Source of the DNA: Geosiphon pyriformis | Lineage: Eukaryota; Glomeromycota; Glomeromycetes; Archaeosporales; Geosiphonaceae | Assembly: GCA_016748015.1 (NCBI GenBank) | Contig: JAAOMT010000435.1 | Span: 43,423 to 107,422 of the forward strand | Direction: 5' to 3' | Length of the DNA: 64,000 bases | Shown: positions 1 through 12,476 of the stretch, piece by piece | Position numbering within the stretch: position 1 is the first letter of the stretch | How the letters are laid out: each line of letters starts with the position of its first letter | Position numbers and translations under genes: made by a program | Notes under the pieces: model-generated | The model's input: the letters and a program-made list of their open reading frames with translations, nothing else | Database searches by the model: none | What the model was told of the DNA's origin: nothing

Positions 1-727
1 AATGGCAACATTTAACCACAATGGGTTTCTCACCACATCTGATGGTTAGTTTACAGAGTTCATAATCAAGCAAAGCCTTTGCTTTCTTGAGCCATTTATT
101 GCCAACAATGATGGTGTATTCTTTTGCTTCAGACACTTCCATATCAGTTTCAATGCTGATGCCATTGATGTGGACAGAAATAGCTTTGGCTATGCCAAGC
201 CCTTTCTTCTTATCACCATGCACATTGGTCATTGGTCATGTGGATGGTTCATCAATTTTTCTGCCAATTGCTTCAAAAAAGTGTTTGGCAATAACACTAA
301 TAGATGATCCACTGTCTAGGATCAAATTGATGAAGTAGCCAGCCACTTGGGCTTTACAAATTAGAGGAGTGACATTGCTATTGTCAGCAAGTCCAGCTTG
401 GCGAGAGCATTTGTTGGTTTTGGGTATCTTTTTCTTTGGAATCAGGGATTTGCGAAAATCTTTTCTGAATTGTGGATGGGTCATTAATTGGCCAAAGATT
501 ATATGTGCTGGGGTTTCTATAAGGTCTTTGACAACAGAATAGAGACTGGATTTTTGTACTATTTCTGGGGGTTCCAACTTTGGAGGGTTCTTGAAAACTT
601 TGGCTTTTGGGAGCTCATTGTTGTCAGCAGTTAATGTAGAAGCTTTATTGGGGTCTAGAATGAAATCAACTTTGGCTTTCTTCTTCTTTCTTGTGGATTC
701 AGAGGGGTTGATTGCTAATTCATCCAT
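1..727 (-). pseudogene. Element D retroviral-type aspartic protease region (broken)
   Basis: The longest open piece (727 down to 236) starts with a basic Lys-rich stretch and ends in an aspartyl-protease core. The motif LILDSGSSISVI contains the DSG active-site triad expected of retropepsin-like proteases, which act as homodimers to cut the Gag-Pol polyprotein. The frame breaks at about 240 and resumes towards position 1, where the parallel region of element C (62783-63292) reads on through a flap-like and C-terminal protease part. There is no sign of a functional protein. Family assignment is from the motif and its place between the zinc knuckle and the missing pol. Confidence 0.7.
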
Positions 728-841
728 GTCATGGTCATCATTAGTTAAGTTAAAAGCGTAAAAAAAGTTTTCTTCTGGTTGGCTTGCACTCTCACCCTTT
801 GGAGGTGCGCTTACCAGTTTAAAGGCTGATAAACAGTGGCT

Positions 842-2367
842 TCAACTAGGGGATCCTCTCCAAAGAAATTGATGTTGGCATGATTGGGTCTTTAGTTGGG
901 CACATTGTTGTTGTTGTTGATCCTGTTGTTTTGAGCATCATTGTTTCTGGGGACTGGTGGAGACAGTGGAGGATTGTTGCAATCTCTTGAAAAGTGTCTA
1001 GTTAATTCACAGCGATAGCATACAGGTGGGCCACAATTTTGTTGTCTTTGATAAGGTGGTTGCTGGGGCTGATTGAAGTGTAGTTCAAATCTGGGTCTTT
1101 GTGGTTGCTGATTTTCTCTGACTGCTTGGGCTAAGAGTTCTAATAACCAGGCAAGATTTGCTGTGAGTCTGTCTATTAACTGTTTATTTAGATCTTGAGT
1201 GTGAGTGGCAAAAGAAGTAGCAGCCATTTGAGGGGCAGGAGCCATGACAGGAACAGGAGCAAAAACTGGTAATGTGGATCCCAAGTGCATCCTTTGGTTG
1301 TCTTCAATTCTTTGTGCTAATTCAATGGCCATATCCATGGTGGGATTATCTTTCAGGGCCAGGAGGGGCCAAAGAGCATACGATAGATCAGTTCTCAATC
1401 CTTTTGTGAAGGAGTGAATTTTCTGCTCTTCTGTTCAATTTCTTCCAGTGTCTACTCATTTGATTAACTTTCTGATTGCTTTGGCATATTCGGTTACAAT
1501 TTCACCAGGACCTTGGGTTCTTCTTTCCAATTCCATACGCCATTTTGATATTAATATTGGGGTTCTGAACTTGTTTTCAAACCGGGTAGTGAAAGAAGTG
1601 TTGATTTCTCCCACATTTGCTGGTGTCCATTTAACAATTCTTTGCTGGACATTGGTATCTGTTTTTTGTGAGAATCAGGTAGCAGAGGATCCTTGAAGGT
1701 AGCCACCAACAATTTGGAACTTGTACTCATCATCATATTGATTGGCTGTAGCAGCTCTTTCAAAGTCATCCAATCATTCAATTGGATCTTGTGCATCACC
1801 TCTAAATAATGGTATTGGGATGTTGTTTCTTTGCCCTAGAGCAGTTTGTATATCTTAGAGGGTGGCCAGAATGTTTGCTTGCATGGGGTCATTAGCCATT
1901 GGTTCAGGGGTAACTGTTTGTATAGACGAATCTGATTCACTTGATAAAAGACCAAAAACAGGGGCAGTTTGGTAGCTTTCTTTTTCTGTTTCAAAGGGAG
2001 TTTCAGTTGCTTGATGGGCAGCAATCCAAATGTGGATTTGATGATTCAGATATTCGAAATCAGGGGGCTGTTGTTCAAAGGTTGCAGAATATAAGAGCTG
2101 ATTGATACTGTTGTTTCTTTCTTTAAAGTCGTTTTCAAAATAAGCTTGGTCAAAGTAATAGGTTGTATAAGCTGTATAGGTTTCAGCTGAATGCTCATTC
2201 AAGAACCAGTTCCAAAAGTCTTGAAATTGTCTACTGAATTGTTCTTCAAGGGGGAAGCAGATCAAGCAGGAGGGCAGAGGATTAAGTTCAATAAAACTTT
2301 GGTCGTTTCTGTTATGTGCTGCAAAGTGTTCTTCTGATTGCTGTGGCAGATATGAGTAATTACCCAT
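842..2367 (-). pseudogene. Element D gag (N-terminal region, capsid region, zinc knuckle)
   Basis: Two open stretches carry Gag features. The first, 2367 down to 1855, is an acidic, Gln- and aromatic-rich N-terminal segment without a recognised domain. The second, 1398 down to 892, has a Pro/Ala/Gln-rich linker followed by a CCHC zinc knuckle (CYRCELTRHFSRDC, spacing C-x2-C-x4-H-x4-C) and an Asn-rich tail. The capsid-like part between them is interrupted by stops. Zinc knuckles in Gag bind genomic RNA for packaging in the virus-like particle. Unlike the copies in elements A and C, this knuckle keeps all four zinc ligands. Confidence 0.65.
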
Positions 2368-2396
2368 ACAATGAGGGAATAAGTGAATTTTGACAA

Positions 2397-2413
2397 CCTC
2401 ACAAGGAGCACCA
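2397..2413 (-). other. Primer-binding site of element D
   Basis: On the minus strand the sequence just inside the LTR starts TGGTGCTCC, the usual TGG that pairs with a tRNA CCA end. The 17 bases are identical to the site in element A (57804-57820). Six bases separate it from the LTR here, against two in A. I could not name the tRNA. Confidence 0.55.
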
Positions 2414-2419
2414 CTTTTA

Positions 2420-3085
2420 TGTTACGGGTTGGAGTAACAAGCTAATGGATAGCAAGGGAGAACAGTATTGTATGGTGATGGAAATAAACAAAGAAGGAAT
2501 TACAATAAGGGAGCAAATTGAATAAGTAGAAATTCAATGTGCGTGATCAGTCTCATAAAAATCACAGTCGCTAATCTTTTCTTAAATCTGAAGGTAGAAG
2601 AATAGTCCGTGATTGTCAACAAGATAACACCACTACTATTATTCTATGTTTCAACTCGGCGATTCTTAAAATCAATAACAGGTATCGTTGTACTTTTCAA
2701 TCATTTCTTTATTCAATGAATTACAAGAGCAAGCCAATTGCTTCTCAGACTAATTCTAACAAATACAAATCAAGAAGGGGAAAAGATAAGATATGTGAAT
2801 GCCAACAAGTAGATACTTGAAGATAAGGAAAGGGGAATAAGTGATTATGAAAGGAAGTAATTGATATTATTTATTTCGTTACTTTGATCATGTCTTTCTA
2901 CAGCTAAGGGAATCATCGCTTATATAGCTATCTAAAGTGGTCAATGATCAAGTCAATAATCAAGTCAACGGTCAGGTCATTGATCAGGTCAATGATCACT
3001 ATCTAAAAATAGGGTGGCTAATTATATAATATCATTGGCTAATACATGTGATAATTAATAAAAACTATGTGTTTCAACCATAACA
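2420..3085 (-). repeat. 5' LTR of element D (666 bp)
   Basis: The repeat starts TGTTACGGG and ends CCATAACA on the plus strand, giving the TGTTA...TAACA inverted ends also seen in elements A and B. It aligns along its length with the two halves of element C's LTR (38405-38887 plus 58673-58855), which also sum to 666 bp. At 2940-2999 it contains five head-to-tail 12-bp units related to GTCAATGATCAG. Confidence 0.8.
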
Positions 3086-3963
3086 ATATTATAGATAAAT
3101 TTTAGATTTATGGTGATTTTTATAACTTGGTATTTAAGTTGTTTATTTTTTACTTAAAAATTTTTTTAAAGATTTTAATAATTAAGTTTTTTATATAATA
3201 AATAAAGATTTAATATTAATAATAAGCAATTTTTTACTTTTTAATTTTTTAACATAATGACTAGTTTATTCTAATGTTTTTTACTTTTTTAGTAAATAAT
3301 CTTAAATTTTTAACTATATTTTATGTTTTTTTTAATATTTTTTACCAAATAATTTTTAATATTATAATTTTAATACTTTTTTTTAATCAATTAATAAACA
3401 CAAAACAAAAACAAAAAAAATAAATAAAAAATTAATATTTTATTAATAGTTATAATCAAAAATTATTGTTTTTATATTGTTATTAATATTATTAATATTA
3501 ATAAAAAAATAATTAAATTTTAACAAAATAAATATAAACTTATAAAGTTAAATTTAAATAATGTGAATAATAAATTTATTAGATAATTGTAAACTTTAAG
3601 TATTAGATTGCTAATTATAAAAATTATTTGTTAAAATAAAATAAACTTTTTTTTTAATTTTTTTTTTGTTTTTAATACTTTTATTATATATACATAAATT
3701 TTTATAATACAAAATTTTTACAGTTTTTTAATAATTTATATAATATTATTGATTATTTATATTATATTATATTTTGTTTCTTATTTTTTTTGCTTTTATT
3801 TTATAAGTAATAATGTAAAAAAACTTCTTTCTTTCATTCATCCCAAATTCTCAAAAAAAGAATCAAAAAGTTTTCTGAAAGAAGTTTTTTTTTCAACATT
3901 CAATATGATAAGACTAAACCATTTTTTGATTTTAAGACCACTGTTGGCCCTAGTATTGCTGTC
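3086..3963. other. A+T-rich spacer
   Basis: Very A+T-rich spacer between the element D LTR and the LINE. An open frame at 3749-3967 is Phe/Ile/Leu-rich and probably chance. The last 50-60 bases before 3964 are less A+T-rich and are probably the LINE 5' leader. Nothing else was recognised. Confidence 0.6.
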
Positions 3964-5754
3964 ATGAAAAAGACTGCTGCAGATTCTAGCTTGGGCGGAG
4001 GTTTCAGGCCTGTTTTGTTAAAGAAAAAGAGAAAAGGCATTGTTTTGGAAGAGAGTATTAGTGAAAAGGAAGTTCTGACTAAGGTACTGGATGGTCATTT
4101 ATGGAGTTCTGAGACTGGTCACATCACCAAGTCTGAAAGCATTGATATAGAAGAAGAATGTCTAGTAAAAAAAACTAGCTTTAACTATGGTAAAAGCAGG
4201 ACTATTGCTGATAGGGATCTTGATAAGACATCTAAAAGACCAGATGTTAAAACTAAAAAAGCTTTGGGCAAGTCATTGGGAAAAATAAATTTCTCAAGTC
4301 ATATTAATGTTGATGATGATGTTCTCTTGGATGTCCTCTTGGAACTGCCCTCTCCCTTGAAAAACTTGGTTGTAGTTTCTGTTAGGAAATCTTTCACTTT
4401 AAATATCAGCTTAGATAAAGTGGTTGAGAAATCCTCTTATGAGAAGCTGGTGGTGGTTAGAAATTTGTTTTCAAAAGTTAATGGTTTTGGAGAGGCCTCT
4501 ACTTTCTCAAAATTCTCAGAGATCATTCATGCTTCCTTCACTTCTGAATCTAGTCTGGCACAGGCTACTGAAAAGGCAAGAACAGCAAATATTTTGGTAA
4601 ACATTAATCTCAAGAAATCATCTGGTTGTTCAGATTGGGCTGTGGTAATTAAAGAGATTCCAGTTGGAACATCAGCTGAGGCTGTGTGTGCTGTGCTTAC
4701 TGAGTTTGGTTCTATTGTATCAATTAAAATGCAATTGGTAGGGCTATAACAAAAAGCTGTGGTTGAATTTGTCCAATTGGATCAGACTAATTTGGTCACA
4801 GCTAAATGGTTCATCTTGATTAGAAAAGATGCTGTGAGAGTGGCCAAGACTAATGTAGACAAGGAATCATGGGATACAAGGAATCAGCACAAAGCCTTGC
4901 TATATATACTGCCAATGGATACTAATGCTTATAATATCTGGGACTTTATTGGCTCTGTGAGTGGAAAAACTTGTGTTATTGATCGACACCCTGTTACATA
5001 TGTTCAGGCCAGGTGTGCTATTGTTTGTTTTAACTCTGCTGATTCAATTAATGCTGTTATGGAAACTATGTCTGTCTTAAAAGGTGTCAATTTGCATTGG
5101 TCTTACATAAGTTCTGCTAAGTGTGCTAAGTGTAAGAACTTGGATTATACTTCTCTAAATTGTTTTGTGGGTGAGAAAATTTCTTTTGGTGGCACAACTT
5201 GCAGAATATTGTTGGATGATGATAAAAGCAGACTGGTTTCTATTTATGCTAGATGCTCTGCTCCAATTTCTCATCTGGTTTTTTTTGGTGGTGTCTTTTA
5301 GGCCAATATTGTCAGTAGGTCTTCATTTCCTCCTCTTTCTGTACATCATGGCTTAGCTGCTTCTGGTTTTTCTTTAAAGACGAAACCTACTCCGATGGTG
5401 TTTTTGAAATTAAATGATAGGTTTGCAGCTCTTGAGCATAGTCTTGCCAGCCTCATGAAATGTATTGACAAGTTGGCTAAAAGGTTGGACTCATCTGGGC
5501 CAATGGTTCTCCAGTCTAGTCTTGGATATCAGCTATTGGTAACCTCTTCATTACAGAATCAAGGGGCGGATATAGTGATAAGTGAGGGTTCAAGTGTGGC
5601 CACTAGTGGTGAGACTATTGTGGAAGTGGCAATTTTTGATTCTTCAGTTGTCTTTAAGATGGAAAAAACTCTAAGAAACTTTTTAATCACAGTTATGGGC
5701 CTTTTGGCCAGAATTGACAATGCTGGTTTAATTCCTACTGCTCTTTCTTCTTAA
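3964..5754 (+). pseudogene. LINE ORF1: RRM and zinc-knuckle nucleic-acid-binding protein (broken)
   Basis: Starts at ATG 3964 (MKKTAADSSLGGGF) and ends at TAA 5752-5754. In-frame stops at about 4747 (TAA) and 5299 (TAG) split it into pieces ending 4749, 5301 and 5754. The order is: a basic and acidic N-terminus; two RRM-like folds (around VVIKEIPVGTSAEAV near 4640-4740, and around ALLYILPMDTNAYNIW near 4890-5060); a CCHC-like knuckle (CAKCKNLDYTSLNC near 5130), in which Tyr stands at the zinc-binding His position; and a C-terminal helical region. ORF1 proteins of LINEs package their own RNA. Both stops fall where Trp would suit the context, consistent with G-to-A changes. Confidence 0.75.
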
Positions 5755-8700
5755 TGATAGAGCTGGTATGGAAGTTTACTACATGTAATGTTTGGGGTTT
5801 CAATGTTTTTGCCAAGTAGAAAGACATTATCTGTTGGTACAAGGAGTCTGGTAATATGATTTCTATAGTTATGGAAACAAAATTAAAGTCTAATGTTAGA
5901 CCATGAATTATAAACAGATTTAATGGAGTGCACATTTTCACATCTGGCCTGAGTAATGAGTATCTTGGGGCTGGAGTTGCAATAGTTATAAACAATTCTC
6001 TGGCTTGACATGTTTTCAAGGTGGAAGAAGTCTTTGGTTGTGTTGTTTCAGTGCATCTCCTCTTCAAAGGCAAGGTTTCGGTCTCAATTGTTGGTTTGTA
6101 TACTTGTGCCTCCTCTGGTGGCCAGTTTGGACAGGTGTCCAGCATAAATTTTTTTATAGTTCGGATGGTCAATTCTAGTAATTTTGTTGTTTTGGAGAGT
6201 GACTTCAATGAGGGCAAGTCAATGAAAAGTGCAAGTTTCAGGTTCTGTTCAAGTATAGGTTTGGTCAATTCTTTTGGTGGACATCTTTTGGCTCGAGCTT
6301 CTACATGGGGCAACTTGAGAGGCATTGAAAAAGTCATTGATCATGTCTTTATTAATGAAAGCCTAATTTCAGCTGTGGCCAGCCACAGAGTAGAATCTGT
6401 GGCTGAGTTCTTTGACACTGATCATAGAGCTGTTTTAGTTTCAGTTGGCTTGGGTGGTCTTTTGGACATGTGTTTGGCCAGCATATGCAGGCATGCTAAT
6501 ATAAATTGCTGGAAATTCAAATTGAGTAATGTGGATACTGATAGCTGGGGGCATTTTGTAGAATGCTCTTTGGACAGGTTTTTGAAGAAGTCAGCTGTGT
6601 TTTATGATGCAGAACATAGTGGTGATTTGAATAGTATGTGGAATGTTCTCAAGGAAATAATGATTGATTCTACTAATACAATCTTTTTTAGGATTTGGTA
6701 TAGCAAATTTGATAGTGCAAGGAACAAAACTACCTCAAAGTTTCATGAGTTGGAGTTACTTATGTCCAAGATTGTCAATAATATGAAGACTGGTCTGGGT
6801 TTGGAGACTAACTGTTTAGTTGACACTTGGGCAAAGTTGGACAATAATGAGGTGTCCAAGATTTGTACTATGATTAATGAAGATGCTAAGATCATGGACA
6901 TTGTATATTACATTTCAGTTGTCAAGAAAGGATATCGTAGGTCCAAATATCATGAATTAAAGGTTGTCAGAAATAATACCATCAGAGTGGCTATGGCAAA
7001 GCATATGGAAAATTTCTGCTTGGATAAAGAAAGGATGATAAAAAGCATTTTAGATCGGCCCTTCAGGAAAGTAGTTTTCGATCATTTGATTGTTGAAGGT
7101 AAGCTTATTTTGGAGCCTCAGGCTGTCAAGTCTTCAGTCAATACTATAATGAAAGACTAGATAAGAAAGCATTTGGTCTCTGGTGTTCTTCTAGCTTGGT
7201 GGTTTGATTAATACACTTCTTTAGATTATGTTGCTAATAATGCATTCTCAGAGATTATGTGTGATATCAGTCTAGACAAACTTTTAGTGGTTGTCAAAGA
7301 ATTGCCTGATAACAAGGCTGTTGGGCTTTCTAAAATTCCCAATGAACTTTGGAAGCACAGTGAATCTTTAATTCTCAATGGTTTTCTAAGTATTCTTAAT
7401 AGGTGTTTGAAATCTGGTTGTGTTCTCACACAGTGGAGAAAATCTTGGGTCTCCATAATTCCTAAACCATATGATTGGGAGGGTACTCTTACCAACACTA
7501 GGCCAATAGCATTGGTTAAAACCGCTCAAAAGATCTTGTCTAAAATTCTGTTAGACAGAATTTCTTTGGTTTGCAGCAGGTGTGACGTTTTGCATGGTAA
7601 TAACTTTTTGGTGTTGAAGAGCACTTCCACACAATCCTCTATTTTTGCTGTTGGCTTAATTGTTGAAGATGCTTTGGAGAAGGATAGAGAGTTGTGGTTG
7701 GTTCTTCAAGATATGCACAAGGCTTATAATTCTGTTGATTGGACCCATTTGTGCAATAGTTTAGTTAGGATCAAAATGTGTTTCTGCTTCATAAGCTTCT
7801 TTGGTAGTATACACAATAGAAGGTTCAATCAGGTTATGACAGATTTTGGTCTGTTTGATGGTTATATTGTACATGATGATTTAGATCAAGGGAAGGTGTT
7901 CTTACTACTTTTGTGGCAAATTTTTTATGACCCATTACTCTGTGAAATCAAAAAACATGAACAGTTGTATGGCTACAGAATGTGCTCAAATTTCTACACT
8001 AAGTCTGGTAGACCTGATATGAATAGTGGCAGTATTTCATTTTTCACTGCAGATGCCTTTGTTAATGACACAATTTGGATTGGAAATTGCTTGAAAACAA
8101 CATAGAACATTTTGAACATAGCTAGTGAGTTTTTTTCTATTAATAACATCTTTATAAATATTGAAAAGACTGTTGCTATTCCTATTAACCAAGGTGTCCA
8201 GAAAGCTGATCTATTTATTAGTGAATTTAAAATTTCAGTGGCTAATAAGAATGAATTTTATCATTATCTGGGAATTTTTTTGTCGACTGAGGACCTGTCT
8301 AAGCTGAGTCTAGCCAAGGCCTATGCTGATGTCAGGTTTTTTTCAAATGTGGTTCTGAGAAAAGCCATTACTGAAAAACAATTTTTGTATTTAGTTTTTG
8401 CTGTCCTGCAGCCTATTATTTGCTACAGACTTCAATTTAGCTTTGTATCTAAGAGTGTTTGTGAAAAATGGGACAAGTTGCTAAGAAGAAAACTTAAGCT
8501 AAAGACAAACTTGTCTAAAAACTTTCTTAGTGTGACACTACAGTATCCAGAGATGTATGGTCTGAAGCTTTTTGAACAGGTGTTCACTGAAAGTTTGATG
8601 GTCAACCTGGTCAACTTTAGCAATGTGGATGGAATTCTCAGCAGGTTTTTTGATCACAGGACAATGGACTTATAGGTGGCCAGCTGAATGCCTTGGCACC

Positions 8701-10427
8701 CTTTCTGTTTTCCAATCACACTATCTATTACTTCTTTGAATTGTTTTTTGGCTGGTGTGATGCACACTCTCACTTTGTGCAATACTTCCTTGAGTGGTGC
8801 CCTTCCAAATGTTTTCAGAATTGGGTCTGGTGTGCCAATCCTGGACATATTAGATGTGGATGGTTATTTGGATGCGAGAAAATATGGCCTTGTTTTCGCC
8901 AACCAACTGTTAGATTGTCATGACAAATGTTTCACTTGGAACACTTTTCGCAGATGAAAAAGGCTTGATTCTAGAGGTTTTATTCCTATCTGGTTTGTTT
9001 CCATTTCTGATTTCATCAAGTGTAGTGGTTTGAGCAATGACATGGCTACAGCATTTCATCCTGCTTCTGCTGATGTTGTTTATAATACTGGTTTTGTTTC
9101 TGAATGGTTGCTTGTTGCCGAGCGTGGCTCCATTAATGTGTACATGGATGGCTTTGTTAAGAGTTTGGGGTCTATTAACGCCTGTGGTAGTGCTGCAACT
9201 TATTTCCCAAAAGCCAATGCAAACATTGATGTGAAAGTTTTTGGTTTATTGTTCTCTATACTAGTTAAGCTACAAGTCATTACTTTAGTATTGGAATGTG
9301 TTCTCAACTCTAGTACAGTCACTTTGTTTATGAACAGTTAGGCTTCACTGGATATATACAAGTTTGAAGTGGGTGGTGTTGGTCCTGATTTTTGATGCAA
9401 ATACTGAATTGAGAAAGAGCATATTTATCAAGCTATTTTAAATAAGAATTTATCAATCACATGAAGAAAAGTCAAAGGGCATTCAGGTATAATCGAGAAC
9501 AAGCATGTGAATTTTTTTGCAAATACGGTGACTTTGTCCAAGTCTGTATTGGTCCTGAGTGTACTATGTCACTTCTTTAGTGTTGAAAACAGATCTGTTT
9601 CTGAGAACATGTATTATTTTGTTAGGAATTTGTTCAATGTCATCAATTTTGTCAGTTGGGAGTCCAAATTTGGTGCTGACATTGCTGATATTAGTTTTTC
9701 TGGCAATGTAGACTCTTCCAAATCTTTCAGTGTTTAGCACCCTAATGGTGGGATTTGCTCTGATTATACCAGTTCATCTTCTGCTTCTCTGTGATCTTAC
9801 CTTATAAAATCTCTGCATTGTCGTCTGCTGGTTGCCATAAAGAAAAAATTGTATGATTCTAAATATTTTAGCATAGTGTGCATTAGGTGTGGTGTGGTTG
9901 AAGTCTCTGATCACCCATTTTTGTGTAAGCATAACAACATTGCCAGACTAAATATACTGTCAAATATTGGTGTGAAGTGGTGTAAGACGGCTGGTGTATT
10001 TGCTGAAAAAAATAGGGTAATGCAATCCTTAAAGGAAGTTGAGTCTTTTAACAGCCTATATATGTTGTTGGCCAAGGGATTTGTACTAAAAAGCTGGATG
10101 TCAGATGCTGTCCTATGTTTTGGTTCGGCTTCTGGTGGTGACTTAATAGTCAAGTTGGTCCGTAATCTTACTGAGAGTCACAGATCTGATATTTGGTTGC
10201 CTGCTGCTAAATTGAGAGCCTTTTATGAGAAGCATGGTCTTTTGCCACATAATGGATCTGCTGTGCCATCAATTAATAGTCTGTTAGGTTTGTGGGATGC
10301 TAGTGTTATCCACAGCTTCGGTTTCAGATTGGGTGTTTATTTGTGTTTTGGTTTGTGTTTTCGCCTCACTAAACTGGACTTTGGTTTCTTGAATAGTATA
10401 CTTTTAATAGATCCTACATGTGTATAA
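5755..10427 (+). pseudogene. LINE ORF2: endonuclease, reverse transcriptase, RNase H (broken)
   Basis: Follows ORF1 directly and is split by several stops and frame changes. Domains in order: an exonuclease-endonuclease-phosphatase type endonuclease (about 5770-6470; METKL, VVLESDFNE, DTDHRAV); a linker; a LINE-type reverse transcriptase (about 7260-8680; NTRPIALV, LQDMHKAYNSVDW, DQGKVF, FVNDT at the active site); a thumb region; an RNase H-like domain (about 9140-9350, starting VYMDGF); and a C-terminal Cys/His motif (CIRCGVVEVSDHPFLC, about 9880). The polymerase box reads VNDT instead of a double Asp. The RNase H acidic residues are replaced by Lys and Asn in the later motifs. The protein cannot work. 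Confidence 0.8.
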
Positions 10428-10580
10428 TGCTGTCTTGACTGGGCCGAGTATTCAGTCATGTATAGAAAAGACATGAGCCATATTTAATTTGAAATTTTTT
10501 TGATTTTATGTATTTAGGTAATAGTTAGACTGCACTTGTTAAACTTGAAATAAAAAAATAAAAAAAATAATGTAAAAAAA

Positions 10581-12476
10581 ACATAATAATTTTTTTTTCA
10601 AGATTTTTGTTAATATTAATTTTTATAATATGTATAAAATTTTTTTTATAAAGACAAATTATTTAAAATTTACTTATTTTACAATATTTAAATTAAAAAA
10701 TTTAATTATAATTTTTTTATAATTTAATAAGTTGTATTTTAATTAATATTATTTAATTAAACTTAGAAAAAATAAATTTTACAGCTATTATAAAACTATT
10801 AATAAAAATTTTCTTAATAATTATCTTTTAATTATATAAATATTTATAATAATAATATTTTTTATAACTAATAACTTTATTTTATTTAAATTTAATTTAA
10901 ATATAAACATAAATATAATAATTTTTTTAAAAGTATATTATTATTAAGTTTAATTATTTTAATTATATTAACTGATTTTTTTAAAAATAAAATATTAATA
11001 CTAAAATTTTTGATTTTTTTATTAAATTTATGTTTAATACTATTTCTTTTTTCACTAAAGTAAACTCTTTTTTAACTTTTTTTTGGTTATAATTTTAGTA
11101 GTAATATTTGTTGTTTTTGGTTTTTTAAATTAAGATATATTAAAAAATAGCTTAAAAAAAAGAATTAAATATAAAATAATATTGTTTTTAATAATTAAAA
11201 TTAAAAATATTTAATTATAATTATATATAAACAATATGTAATTCTATTTATTTAAGTATATATATATTTTATCTTAATAAATTGTAATTAAATTATATTT
11301 GTATAAGCATAAAAAATTAAAATGACTAAAAATACATAATTTAAATTTATAATAAACTTATATAATTAAAATAAATAATAAAGACCATATTTTGTTAAAA
11401 TAAAATAAAATTAAATAAAATTAAATATTAGGTTTAACTATATTTATAATTATTTAATTAACATATTTAAAAAAATTAAAGTTAAAATGCTTAAAATTAT
11501 TAATTTAATTAAAATTATAGAAAAAAATATATTTTTAATAATTATATTAAACAATTTTTTTTAGAATAAAATTTTATTTTATTTTATAAAAGATTTATGT
11601 GTAAATTAAGTTTTTATTTAAATTAATTAATTTAAATTATATTAATAATTTTTATGTTTTGTTAAAATTAAATTGGTATTTTGTAAATAATTTTTAAATA
11701 TAATATACTAATAATTTAACTGTAAATAAATTAATTCAACAAATTAATCAAGTATTTTAAACACTAAAATGAAGAAATTACAATAAAATCAAACAAAATA
11801 AAAATATATTATTATTATTTAATTTTTTTTATTACGTTTAACGAGTGAGGTCCAAACTTATTATTTAATGTAATTATTTAGGTTGCAATCTTAATTTAAA
11901 TAAAAAATCAATTATTTTTTGTATGTTTTATTATGCATAGTTATATTTTATGTAATTATAGCTTTTTTTAAATACATAAAACTATATTTTTTCAATTAGA
12001 TAAGCATAATAAAATACCCTTTTTAAATCTATTAGATTTAATGCATTAAGTTCAAATAAGTTTAGTTTAATAATTAGAAGCAAAAAATCATTGTTACATT
12101 TTTTGTTTTGAGTATTAGATTTTTTAACTTTTATTTTCTTTCCTGAAGAAAAAAAAGATTATTCAAGTTATTAATTTCTGGTCTTTTCAGCAATTTTATC
12201 CTTCAATGCGGCTTTTGACTTAAAGAGTTTACCTTTTTTTTTGAAATTGCAAGAGAAATCACCGCACAAATAGCAAATTTTCCTTTTTACCTTGAGAGAA
12301 GTATCATACAATATATGTTGCGTTTCATCTTAAATCACTTTTAATTTTTGCTGTAATCTTGATCGTCAACCGATTACGGAAATTTTTTTGCTGCTTTCAT
12401 CTCAGCAGTCGGTTATTTTTTTTCAAACCGAAGATATCTTTCCTAGTTAAAATCTTCAAGTTTTTTCCCTGAAATA
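10581..12476. other. A+T-rich intergenic region, RACK1 5' side
   Basis: From 10581 to about 12100 this is nearly pure A+T with no credible ORF. From about 12120 to the RACK1 start the composition becomes more balanced, which probably marks the RACK1 promoter and 5' leader. No specific promoter element was recognised. Confidence 0.6.

Larger units (their letters stand above)
1..3085 (-). mobile_element. LTR retrotransposon D (Ty3/gypsy-like), 5' part only
   Basis: This is the 5' end of a minus-strand LTR element whose pol lies off the left edge. Reading down from 3085 there is an LTR, a primer-binding site, a gag region with a zinc knuckle, and the start of the protease. Positions 1 to about 1240 align with about 62775 to 64000 at the other end of the window, so D and element C are copies of one family in the same orientation. 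The reading frame is broken repeatedly. It is a decayed copy. Confidence 0.85.
3905..10580 (+). mobile_element. Decayed non-LTR retrotransposon (LINE), two ORFs
   Basis: A near full-length LINE on the plus strand with an RNA-binding ORF1 and an endonuclease/reverse transcriptase/RNase H ORF2, ending in an A-rich tail (about 10548-10580). The 5' boundary is uncertain. No convincing target-site duplication could be picked out because both flanks are A/T runs. Its base composition stands out sharply from the surrounding A+T desert, as expected for an inserted element. Both ORFs contain stops and frameshifts, and key catalytic residues are lost, so it is inactive. Confidence 0.85.

Noticed and set aside
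3749-3967. 72-codon ORF overlapping the LINE ORF1 start by ATGA, resembling translational coupling.
   Set aside because: Phe/Ile/Leu/Lys-rich product driven by A+T composition; most of it lies outside the element.
8654-8957. Overlapping ORFs on both strands within the LINE.
   Set aside because: Shadow frames of the broken ORF2 region between reverse transcriptase and RNase H.
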